Of a stretch of 64,000 nt of DNA, positions 35,737 to 43,435 are shown one piece after another. Each line of letters begins with the position of its first letter. The first letter of the stretch is position 1. Source of the DNA: Leclercia adecarboxylata. Lineage in GTDB: Bacteria > Pseudomonadota > Gammaproteobacteria > Enterobacterales > Enterobacteriaceae. The stretch lies in NCBI RefSeq assembly GCF_006171285.1, contig NZ_CP040889.1:4526001-4590000 (forward strand), in the 5' to 3' direction. A program made the position numbers and the translations under genes. A model generated the notes under the pieces. That model had not been told where the DNA came from. It made no database searches and saw nothing but the letters and a program-made list of their open reading frames with translations.

Positions 35737-37044
35737 TTAATGTTTTGACTGAACTAAGGGTTCGCTGGTCTGGGTTTTACGGCTGGATGCCGACAGCCAG
35801 AGCACAACAAGCGAGGAGAGGATCAGTAACCCGGCGACAAACCACAGCCCCCAGGTGTAACTGCCGGTGTGCTGCTTAATCAGGCCAATCATGAACGGGC
35901 CGACAAAGCCGCCGAGATTGCCGAGTGAGTTGATGGTGGCGATACCTGCAGCCGCCGCTGAACCGGAAAGGAACAGCGTTGGCATGCTCCACAGCGGCGG
36001 TTTAGAGGCGCTGATGCCGCAGTTAACGATGGTCAGGGCCAGGATCACGCCGACGATGCTTGCCGTACTGCCCGCCATAAACAGCCCGGCAGCAGCCACG
36101 ATGCAGGCGGCAATCACGTGCCACGAGCGTTCGCCGGTTTTGTCCGAATGACGCGCCCAGAGCACCATCGCCACCACCGCAATCACCGCCGGAATAGCGT
36201 TCAGCAGGCCGACGGTCATGGAGGAGACGCCGAGGGTTTTGATGATCTGCGGGGACCAGATACCCAGGGTATAGAGCCCGGCGGAGGTGCCGAAGTAGAC
36301 CAGGGAGAGCGCCAGCACGCGTTTATCCAGCAGCCCTTTCCAGACGCTGTGCTGCGCCGTGGCCTGTTTCGCCGCCTGCTCCCGTTGCAGGGTGCCAATC
36401 AGCCAGCCGCGCTCCTCTTCGCTGAGCCATTTCGCTTTTTCCGGGCGGTCGGTCAGCCAGAACAGCACCACCACGCCGAGGATCACCGCCGGAACCGCTT
36501 CCAGAACAAACATCCACTGCCAGCCGGCAAAGCCCATCATGCCGTGCATCTCCAGCAGCGCGGCGGAGATCGGCGAGCCGAGCGCGGTGGAGATGGGGGC
36601 CGCCGCCATAAAGATGGCTGTGACCTGGGCGCGCTTCTGTGCCGGGAACCAGTAGCTTAAGTAGAGGATGATCCCCGGGAAGAACCCGGCTTCCGCCACG
36701 CCGAGCAGGAAACGCAGGGTATAGAAGCTGGTGGTGCCCTGAACAAAGGCCATGCCACCGGAGACCAGCCCCCAGGTGATCATCACCCGCGCAATCCAGA
36801 TGCGCGCCCCGACCTTGTGCAGGATGAGGTTGGAGGGAACTTCAAACAGGAAATAGCCGAGGAAGAAGATCCCGGCCCCAAAGCCAAACACCGCCGGAGA
36901 GAATCCGAGGTCGGCATTCATGGTGAGCGCCGCGAAACCGATGTTCACGCGGTCAAGGAAGGCGATGAAGTACAACAGCATGATGAAGGGCACGATGCGC
37001 AAGGTGATTTTGCGCATTACCCGTTGTTCGATTGTGCAGGTCAT
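35737..37044 (-). CDS. MFS anion:cation symporter (TtuB-like tartrate transporter)
   Basis: A 435-residue transporter of the ACS family with twelve segments. The first segment region FIMLLYFIAFLDRVNIGFA and the loop RFLLGVAEAGFFPGIILYLS are characteristic of this family of sugar-acid, phthalate and tartrate permeases. It leads the operon and diverges from a LysR gene, reproducing the Agrobacterium order ttuA-ttuB-ttuC-ttuD. Tartrate as the substrate is inferred from this order. Confidence 0.85.
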   Translation of the reverse strand: MTCTIEQRVMRKITLRIVPFIMLLYFIAFLDRVNIGFAALTMNADLGFSPAVFGFGAGIFFLGYFLFEVPSNLILHKVGARIWIARVMITWGLVSGGMAFVQGTTSFYTLRFLLGVAEAGFFPGIILYLSYWFPAQKRAQVTAIFMAAAPISTALGSPISAALLEMHGMMGFAGWQWMFVLEAVPAVILGVVVLFWLTDRPEKAKWLSEEERGWLIGTLQREQAAKQATAQHSVWKGLLDKRVLALSLVYFGTSAGLYTLGIWSPQIIKTLGVSSMTVGLLNAIPAVIAVVAMVLWARHSDKTGERSWHVIAACIVAAAGLFMAGSTASIVGVILALTIVNCGISASKPPLWSMPTLFLSGSAAAAGIATINSLGNLGGFVGPFMIGLIKQHTGSYTWGLWFVAGLLILSSLVVLWLSASSRKTQTSEPLVQSKH

Positions 37045-37116
37045 GTGAGGTGTTCCTCATAATTATTTTGTAGGGTACGCAGTCGGGCTGCTTTGATGAG
37101 TATGCTGATATTTCTT

Positions 37117-37128
37117 GCATGATCATGC
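37117..37128. promoter_or_regulatory. 12-bp palindrome, candidate LysR-type operator
   Basis: GCATGATCATGC is a perfect palindrome 45 bp before the LysR start and 73 bp before the divergent transporter gene. Its position suits a LysR-family recognition site controlling both directions. Confidence 0.5.
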
Positions 37129-37173
37129 GCATCGGTTTATACAAAAAAATGCAATAATCACGAGCGAGCCAAA

Positions 37174-38070
37174 ATGGAACTACAACACCTGCGCTGTTTC
37201 CTGGCGGTGGCAGAGACCCTGCATTTCGGCCAGGCGGCACAGCGGCTGGATATGCTGCCCTCCGCCCTGGGAAGAAACATTCGTCTTTTAGAAGAGGCAC
37301 TTGGCACGCGTCTGTTTACCCGATCGACCCGCCGGGTGGCGCTCACCGAGAACGGCGTCCTGCTGCGGGAAGAGGCGCGAAAACTGCTCGCCCATGCCGA
37401 CGCGATTATGTTGCAATTTCGTCAAAATCCGCGCCGCTCGCAGCCGCTTTTACGCGTCGGAACCATCGACAGTGCGGCCATCGGTTTACTTCCCGGGCTG
37501 CTGCAGCTGTTCCGCCAACACTACCCGGAGGTGGAGATCCAGCTGTTCGAGGATAAGACGGTGCATCTGCTGCCGAAGCTGAAAAGCGGCAGGCTGGATC
37601 TGGTGTTTATCCGCCCGCCGGCCCAGCTCGACGTGCAGTTTGGCCGGGCGTTTTTGTGCAACGAGCCGGGTATCCTGGCCCTGCCCGCCAGCCACCCGTT
37701 TGCGGAGCGCGACGCGGTGGATATCGTCGAGCTGGAAGGGATGCCGATGATCCTGCCCGAGCGGCGCTCGCGCCCGCACAGCCATGACCTGACCATGAAT
37801 CTGTTCCATCACGCTGGCATTGAGGTGACAGTGTCACAGATGGCGGATGAGAAGCAGACCATTATCAATCTGGTGGCGGCGGGAATTGGGCTGGCGATTG
37901 TGCCCGCATGGAGCAGTCGCTATCTGATGCCGGGGGTAAAGTTTGTGAAGCTGAACGGTGCCGATCGGATGGGAATGCCGCTGGAGGCGGTGTGGATGGC
38001 CGGAGCCCAGGATGAGATTCGGGATAATATGCTATTGATGCTTGACGAGCATCCGGAGTTGTATGTTTAG
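37174..38070 (+). CDS. LysR-family regulator of the tartrate-type operon (TtuA-like)
   Basis: A 298-residue LysR protein. The HTH is at residues 1-60 (LQHLRCFLAVAETLHFGQAA, then LPSALGRNIRLLEEALGTRL), and the effector domain begins LRVGTIDSAAIGLLPGLLQL. It is divergent from the transporter-dehydrogenase-kinase operon and most likely activates it on binding tartrate or a related hydroxyacid. It is followed by the first BIME that brackets the type VI island. Confidence 0.85.
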   Translation: MELQHLRCFLAVAETLHFGQAAQRLDMLPSALGRNIRLLEEALGTRLFTRSTRRVALTENGVLLREEARKLLAHADAIMLQFRQNPRRSQPLLRVGTIDSAAIGLLPGLLQLFRQHYPEVEIQLFEDKTVHLLPKLKSGRLDLVFIRPPAQLDVQFGRAFLCNEPGILALPASHPFAERDAVDIVELEGMPMILPERRSRPHSHDLTMNLFHHAGIEVTVSQMADEKQTIINLVAAGIGLAIVPAWSSRYLMPGVKFVKLNGADRMGMPLEAVWMAGAQDEIRDNMLLMLDEHPELYV

Positions 38071-38087
38071 CACCGTGCGGTATGTTT

Positions 38088-38164
38088 GCCGGGCGGCGCT
38101 GCGCTTGCCCGGCCTACGGGTTCCGTGCCCGTGTAGGCCGGGCAAGGCGTAGCCGCCACCCGGC
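38088..38164. repeat. 77-bp BIME at the left edge of the type VI island
   Basis: REP unit A (38088-38114, GCCGGGCGGCGCTGCG...), a 21-bp linker (38115-38135, TACGGGTTCCGTGCCC...) and REP unit B (38136-38164). The BIME at 46175-46251 has the same 27-bp A unit, the same B unit with one substitution, and the exact reverse complement of the linker. Confidence 0.92.
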
Positions 38165-38218
38165 AAATCCAGGCTGCGGCCTGAACCCGGGAAACACTCC
38201 TCGTGATAGAACCGCACA

Positions 38219-39601
38219 CTAATATCCCATTTCCCTATAAGCTTCATTGGTTTTTAAAAAAAACGCTAAGCAACCTGTACTAATAAACCCGACGAAAGGG
38301 ATGAAGATACTCGCAATAAGCCCCAAAAGAGATAGCGGGTCATTTTTATCTGAGAAACTAATGTGATACGCAAAGAGTGAAATTACACAGAAAAATGCAG
38401 CCATAACCGAAGGCATAATTGGAGTACTCCAGTTCCCCCATTCGAGGTTTGCAGGGATACTGGTCTTCTGGGAAGAAAGCGCAGTAATACTAAATTTGTT
38501 TTTTTCTGAAGAAGCTACCAACTGCTCCCCTTGGGCATATTTTACCGCATCTGCGGCCATCGCCAGCGCCAGCCATCGATACCCGACACTCTTTTCACCG
38601 AAAGAGGCATCTACATCCAACCGCGCCGCTGCCAGCCCCCTTTCATCCAGAGCCTGCATTAACGGGTATTTCTCAGTGCGCGACAGACCAGTATGCCAGA
38701 GCGTTTTCGGTGTAAGTACCGATCCTGCCTCCAGATAGACAGGCATTTTTTCCTCAACGTCTGCCACACCGGCCATGGGCTGATACATATAAACCGGTTT
38801 TTCACCTTCTACCCGGACATAATGATTGGTTAGCAGGTATGCACTCGCATTTTCCATCCGCTTTGATTCGCGGTCTTCTTCATGCAAATCAACAATAACG
38901 ATTAACCGGTTTTCAACCCTGTAATCCGACAGGTTGACCCACTTGTTGATAAGCGAGTAATCGGGGCATTCCGTACTGTACTCAATGTTGCAGGTATTGG
39001 TAGGAACCACACCTAACCGTTCCAGCGAGCGTTTCAATTCGTCAACGCAAGCTTCATTCCCCCCGCAAACCCAGACTACGACTTCAAGAACGCGATAATT
39101 ATTTCCCTTTAGCTTTTCAGCCATTGGGGCCAGTAGACGGTTAAATATCTGTTCATTACGGGTCTGGTCGAACGACGCTTCCAGCTGAATTTTAACCGGT
39201 GTTTTTGGTGCAAGCGGAAACTCCCCTTCCAGCTTCAACATATTTAGCGCCGGATGTTCCAGCGGAGTAATTGCAGACCAGGATGCAATAGCTATATTTT
39301 TCCGGGCATAGGTTTGTAAATTAATTTCCCGTTCTTTTGCAATGAATTTACGGGTTTCAAAATAGTGAATACTGGCGTTATGAAACATGAAGGCTGTATA
39401 AACCAATACAGAAACCAGGCAGATGGGAAGAATAACTGAAGGCACAAAAAAAATGCCCGTAACATGTTCCTTTTCAGGCCAGGTTAATGCTCTGATCAAC
39501 AGACCCACCCCAGTGGCAACAACATATAAGGCAATAATAACCGCGACGGGCACATCTGTATCTGCGTCTGGCTGTTTAGGGTATAACCACCACGCTTTCA
39601 T
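38219..39601 (-). CDS. Tla3-like (DUF2875-type) membrane-anchored T6SS effector adaptor
   Basis: A 460-residue protein with two N-terminal membrane segments (about 18-40 and 52-72), a soluble domain of about 300 residues, and two C-terminal segments (about 395-450). Soluble-domain sequences include ASWSAITPLEHPALNMLKLE and MYQPMAGVADVEEKMPVYLE. By gene order (VgrG, Tle3, Tli3, PAAR, this gene) it corresponds to Tla3, the DUF2875 protein that delivers Tle3 to VgrG in Pseudomonas. Its ATG overlaps the PAAR stop (TGATG). Family assignment rests mainly on context. Confidence 0.62.
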   Translation of the reverse strand: MKAWWLYPKQPDADTDVPVAVIIALYVVATGVGLLIRALTWPEKEHVTGIFFVPSVILPICLVSVLVYTAFMFHNASIHYFETRKFIAKEREINLQTYARKNIAIASWSAITPLEHPALNMLKLEGEFPLAPKTPVKIQLEASFDQTRNEQIFNRLLAPMAEKLKGNNYRVLEVVVWVCGGNEACVDELKRSLERLGVVPTNTCNIEYSTECPDYSLINKWVNLSDYRVENRLIVIVDLHEEDRESKRMENASAYLLTNHYVRVEGEKPVYMYQPMAGVADVEEKMPVYLEAGSVLTPKTLWHTGLSRTEKYPLMQALDERGLAAARLDVDASFGEKSVGYRWLALAMAADAVKYAQGEQLVASSEKNKFSITALSSQKTSIPANLEWGNWSTPIMPSVMAAFFCVISLFAYHISFSDKNDPLSLLGLIASIFIPFVGFISTGCLAFFLKTNEAYREMGY

Positions 39602-39858
39602 CACGAAGCCCCCGCAACAGGCAAGGTACTTTTGATTTCGCAGCTACAGGCCGCATGACAACCATCCACCACAACCCCTCTGCCGTGCATAGTCCAGGTG
39701 GGATGACATTCATTGATAGGAAAAGTCCCTTTGTGCGTCGGGCATTGCACAAAATCACCTCTCAGGGCCACGGGCTTACCCATAAAGTCTGCACCAGAGG
39801 CTGTTGTTACCTTTCCACCGCTTACCAGCGGGTCATTTAATCGAATTATACCTTTCAT
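39601..39858 (-). CDS. PAAR-domain spike protein
   Basis: An 85-residue protein that caps the VgrG spike of the type VI secretion system. It shows the PAAR pattern: IIRLNDPLVSGGKVTTASG, then GKPVALRGDFVQCPTHKGTF, with Cys and His residues placed to bind the zinc at the tip (CPTH, ECHP, GCHAAC). The start at 39858 follows AAGGAG and the upstream gene's stop by 13 bp; the longer in-frame extension overlaps the immunity gene and is rejected. No effector domain is fused to it. Confidence 0.88.
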   Translation of the reverse strand: MKGIIRLNDPLVSGGKVTTASGADFMGKPVALRGDFVQCPTHKGTFPINECHPTWTMHGRGVVVDGCHAACSCEIKSTLPVAGAS

Positions 39859-39871
39859 TATTTTTATCTCC

Positions 39872-40579
39872 TTATTGTCCTGCATCCATGTCGCAGCGCA
39901 TACGATCCCAGCCTGTGTAGCCTTTAACTTCAGGTACTTTGTCGGGTAGGCCTTGCCAGTTCGTCTTAAATTGCTGTGTACTGTTTTCAAGTCCTTGCTT
40001 AGTCATGTAGATCATCCCCCATGACCACCCAGGTGAGCGTGGCTCTAGCTTCCCATTTACTGTGCTTCCCATACCATCATCCACGGTAAATTTAATCCCC
40101 GGCCCACCAGGCAGTATGCGCGGATCTTCAAACGGCTTTGACGACATATAGAGCCGATGTTTGGTCTGCAAAAAGCCCTGATCGTTGACAACGGTAAAAG
40201 ATACGGCATCTTCGGCAGGCGCTCTGTTATCCCCGTTCGGTTCATTATGTCCGGGAGCAAAGCCAACCGCCCTCCAGGTTTCGCCATAATCTTTCGAAAC
40301 AAGGAATCCATCTACCTCCCAGTTTGGGATAGAAATATAACGTTCTGAAGGATGAATAAATTTGCGGGTGAATATTCGATAAAACTGAAAGTAAGGCTGT
40401 GAATGAATGCCCCGCTTTGTATCGGTATACCAGAGTTCCCCTTCACAACCCCAGCCCTTAAGCTCCAGGTAACGATGATCATCAAACCGATAAACTACCT
40501 GCGTCGGCGGCTCTTTCGCGAAGCTATTAGAAGTCAGTAAAATAGTGGCCACTGCGAAAACAATACAAAGTCCTTTCAT
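39872..40579 (-). CDS. Tli3-type periplasmic immunity protein, second copy
   Basis: A 235-residue protein with an N-terminal signal peptide (KGLCIVFAVATILLTSNSFA). It is a tandem duplicate of the preceding gene: residues from about 128 to the end are the same apart from the last residue, while residues 45-125 differ at many positions (for example WYTDTKRGIHSQPYFQFYRI). A 170-nt stretch (40032-40201) is identical to the first copy base for base. It starts 3 bp after the first copy's stop. It probably neutralises the Tle3 lipase in the periplasm or a variant carried by rivals. Confidence 0.75.
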   Translation of the reverse strand: MKGLCIVFAVATILLTSNSFAKEPPTQVVYRFDDHRYLELKGWGCEGELWYTDTKRGIHSQPYFQFYRIFTRKFIHPSERYISIPNWEVDGFLVSKDYGETWRAVGFAPGHNEPNGDNRAPAEDAVSFTVVNDQGFLQTKHRLYMSSKPFEDPRILPGGPGIKFTVDDGMGSTVNGKLEPRSPGWSWGMIYMTKQGLENSTQQFKTNWQGLPDKVPEVKGYTGWDRMRCDMDAGQ

Positions 40580-40582
40580 TAT

Positions 40583-41290
40583 TTATCGCCCCGCATCCAT
40601 GTCACAGCGCATACGATCCCAGCCGGTGTAACCCTTCACTTCAGGAACTTTGTCGGGTAAGCCTTGCCAGTTCGTCTTGAATTGCTGTGTACTGTTTTCA
40701 AGTCCTTGCTTAGTCATGTAGATCATCCCCCACGACCACCCTGGTGAGCGTGGCTCTAGCTTCCCATTTACTGTGCTTCCCATACCATCATCCACGGTAA
40801 ATTTAATCCCCGGCCCACCAGGCAGTATGCGCGGATCTTCAAACGGCTTTGACGACATATAGAGCCGATGTTTGGTCTGCAAAAAGCCCTGATCGTTGAC
40901 AACGGTAAAAGAGAGAACATCTTCATAGGGCGCATAATCATCCCCATTCGGTTCATTATGACCTGGCGCAAAGCGCACACCTGTCCAGGTTTTTCCATAA
41001 TCCTTCGATACGCGAAAGCCATCTGCGCCCCAACCAGTTATTGCAATATAACGTTCTGAAGGATGGATAAATTTTCGGGTAAATAGACGATAAAATTGCG
41101 AGAAAATTTGTGAACGAATCTTTTTTCGGGTGTCTGTATACCAGAGTTCGCCTTCGCAATCCCAGCCTTTCAGCTCAAGGTAACGATGATCATCAAACCG
41201 ATAAACCACCTGCGTAGGTGGTTCTTTCGCGAAACTATCAGCAGTCAGTAAAATAGTGGCCACTGCGAAAACTATACATAGTCCTTTCAT
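40583..41290 (-). CDS. Tli3-type periplasmic immunity protein, first copy
   Basis: A 235-residue signal-peptide-bearing protein directly after the lipase effector gene, the usual position of a cognate immunity gene. The ATG at 41290 lies 6 bp after AAGGA; a TTG two codons upstream is less likely. The divergent middle section (WYTDTRKKIRSQIFSQFYRL) distinguishes it from the second copy. Periplasmic location agrees with an effector that attacks membrane phospholipids from the periplasmic side. Confidence 0.75.
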   Translation of the reverse strand: MKGLCIVFAVATILLTADSFAKEPPTQVVYRFDDHRYLELKGWDCEGELWYTDTRKKIRSQIFSQFYRLFTRKFIHPSERYIAITGWGADGFRVSKDYGKTWTGVRFAPGHNEPNGDDYAPYEDVLSFTVVNDQGFLQTKHRLYMSSKPFEDPRILPGGPGIKFTVDDGMGSTVNGKLEPRSPGWSWGMIYMTKQGLENSTQQFKTNWQGLPDKVPEVKGYTGWDRMRCDMDAGR

Positions 41291-41299
41291 GCTCAATCC

Positions 41300-43435
41300 T
41301 TAAGCCAACTGGCTGTCACTTTTAGGTTTTGGCATTTCCCATTGCAATAACTTCACTTCCTGGAAGTCTTCCAACCTGACAATACCCATATCAATATTCC
41401 TTGGATTACGTACACGCGGCCGGATACCGGCAAAATCATTCTCCACACCGTAAATACCTTTAGGCAGCACTTCATCTGGTTTATTCATTAAGTTTTTTGT
41501 CGAGACATCTGGCAGTCGTCCGGAACGATAATATTCTTTAGCAGCAGGAAATCCATTTAAAGGATCTCGCCAGTCTGCACGATGCAACAACTCTTCCCAG
41601 AACTTCCCGGCTTTATAATCAAACGATTTGCACTGTCCAATCGCCAGGTCAAAGGCCATCGCCTGAGACGGCGCAAATTCACTCATCACAATGGAAGAGT
41701 GCTGGCTGTACCCTACCGGATCCGTTTTCTGCCACTCTTTTTCCAGCTCTTCACGGGTTTTTAACCAGGTAACAGACAGCACCGGGTACTCTTTTGAACC
41801 CGTAACCTTCCCTTCAATGACTGTGTGTTTCCGGGCAATACTTTCAATCTCAAGTTCATCGCGCGTTAAGACATGCCCCGGTTTCCAGCTAATACGCTGA
41901 TAGCTGTTGAGCATATACATTGCACAGTCCGTGCGCTTAATAGCGCTGGCTTTGGCGGAATAGGAGATGTAAGCGTCCGGACTATCCGGATCGATATAAT
42001 AGGTATAGGGTTTGTCACTGGTTTTTGGATCTTTATCAGGACGGTTATCCTGCCCCTGGAGTTTAAACGTAAACGGCTCCGGTAATTCCTCGCCGTTAAT
42101 GACCACATCACGAAAGTTATAACTGCTGTTCGTCAGGAATGCATATTCTGCATCCCCCTCCTTTTGTGGCGGTAACTTAAAAGGATTTGCGTCCGGGGCT
42201 TTTCCCACCTCACCGTGCTGGTAAAAGACGCGCTGATACAGATTAGGAATATCACGGGCTATTTTCTGAGGGATGCCCCGCCAGCCGAACCCCTGCACAT
42301 TCTCCAGCGACACGACGCCGTCGTTCGGGCAAAAATAGTTGTACACCTTGCCGTCATTGCTCCGGCCATACCGGTCATCGGTTCGCAGCGGGTTATCGGA
42401 AGGTTTACGCAGGGTACAGGAGGCTTCCAGCGCCAGTAATTCATCCTCTGACATTTTTCCGCCACCTTTCCATTTCGTATACATAAGGTTGCAGAAGTTT
42501 TTGAAGGTTTTCTGTCTGGCCGCGTTGGTCTGCTGATATCCGGGCTGCATGTTTTCAGCCACGCGCGATTCCAGCGAATACGGGGAATGGTTAAGAATGA
42601 CACAGTTAACCGGATCATATCCGGCTTGTTTCACCAACATATTTGCCAGCATAGTGATGATAGTTCCCTGGCTATGAGCAACTACGTTAATCACATCCTT
42701 CTCTGTGACAGGCTCACTTCGTATCTGAATAATCAAATCCGCCAGTCGTTGAGCGGCAAAAAACTGATAAATGCGGTGCGGGTTTTCATAAATGGGATGC
42801 GTAAAGTCACCTCCATTGAAGTGCAAAGACGCAAATCCCGCTGCGGCCACACCGAACCCACCCGCACCCGGCCCTAACATATCCGGGATAGTGGTGGTGG
42901 CATTAGCAAAGGTCCCGCCATTTTTGGCAAAGTGCATATCGAGAACATTTTTGAAGTTATCGTTCTGGTACTTAAACGGCCCTTGTCCGTCATTACCCAG
43001 CGCCTTTTTATTCTCCAGGTTATGTTCCTGATACGCATCATAGGGCAGACGGGCGTTATCACTCAGCTTGCCGACCTCTTCCCGATAGCGCTTCTGGTCT
43101 TCCCGGTAGTCGTCAAATGTCACCGGTTTATATCCCCAGTAAAACGGGATTATGGGTGAACGACCCGGAGCGGTGATTCGGTAGTCTTTCCATTCGTGGG
43201 CGTAAAAATCCTGCCGGTTAAGCCGTTTCCCCAGTCCCTGAAGAATTCCCCTCTCCTGATTCTGGTAGGCCTCCCCCACGTCGTTCACACCGTGAACCAG
43301 AATCACAATGCCCGGCATCGGGCGCGGCACCCCGACACTTCGCGTCTGGGCAACTTCGCCCAGACTTTTATGTACCGGAATATCGCCCTCCGAAACCACC
43401 CTCGGGGCGTAGGGTCTGGTCTTTGTCTCCTTCAT
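41300..43435 (-). CDS. tle3: T6SS phospholipase effector, Tle3 family (DUF3274)
   Basis: A 711-residue alpha/beta hydrolase. After an N-terminal strand GIVILVHGVNDVGEAY (residue 42 on), the nucleophile elbow reads VVAHSQGTIITML with Ser255; the first glycine of GxSxG is Ala253. A likely acid residue is Asp372 in CPNDGVVSLENVQGFGWRG, a motif of the DUF3274 region. No signal peptide is present, as expected for cargo loaded on VgrG. It overlaps the vgrG stop by four bases and is followed by two immunity genes. Tle3 proteins kill rival bacteria by hydrolysing phospholipids. Confidence 0.85.
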   Translation of the reverse strand: MKETKTRPYAPRVVSEGDIPVHKSLGEVAQTRSVGVPRPMPGIVILVHGVNDVGEAYQNQERGILQGLGKRLNRQDFYAHEWKDYRITAPGRSPIIPFYWGYKPVTFDDYREDQKRYREEVGKLSDNARLPYDAYQEHNLENKKALGNDGQGPFKYQNDNFKNVLDMHFAKNGGTFANATTTIPDMLGPGAGGFGVAAAGFASLHFNGGDFTHPIYENPHRIYQFFAAQRLADLIIQIRSEPVTEKDVINVVAHSQGTIITMLANMLVKQAGYDPVNCVILNHSPYSLESRVAENMQPGYQQTNAARQKTFKNFCNLMYTKWKGGGKMSEDELLALEASCTLRKPSDNPLRTDDRYGRSNDGKVYNYFCPNDGVVSLENVQGFGWRGIPQKIARDIPNLYQRVFYQHGEVGKAPDANPFKLPPQKEGDAEYAFLTNSSYNFRDVVINGEELPEPFTFKLQGQDNRPDKDPKTSDKPYTYYIDPDSPDAYISYSAKASAIKRTDCAMYMLNSYQRISWKPGHVLTRDELEIESIARKHTVIEGKVTGSKEYPVLSVTWLKTREELEKEWQKTDPVGYSQHSSIVMSEFAPSQAMAFDLAIGQCKSFDYKAGKFWEELLHRADWRDPLNGFPAAKEYYRSGRLPDVSTKNLMNKPDEVLPKGIYGVENDFAGIRPRVRNPRNIDMGIVRLEDFQEVKLLQWEMPKPKSDSQLA

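Noticed and set aside
39859..39990. Longer PAAR gene starting at 39990
   Set aside because: The extra 44 residues overlap the immunity gene and are not PAAR-like. AAGGAG before 39858 gives a proper start.
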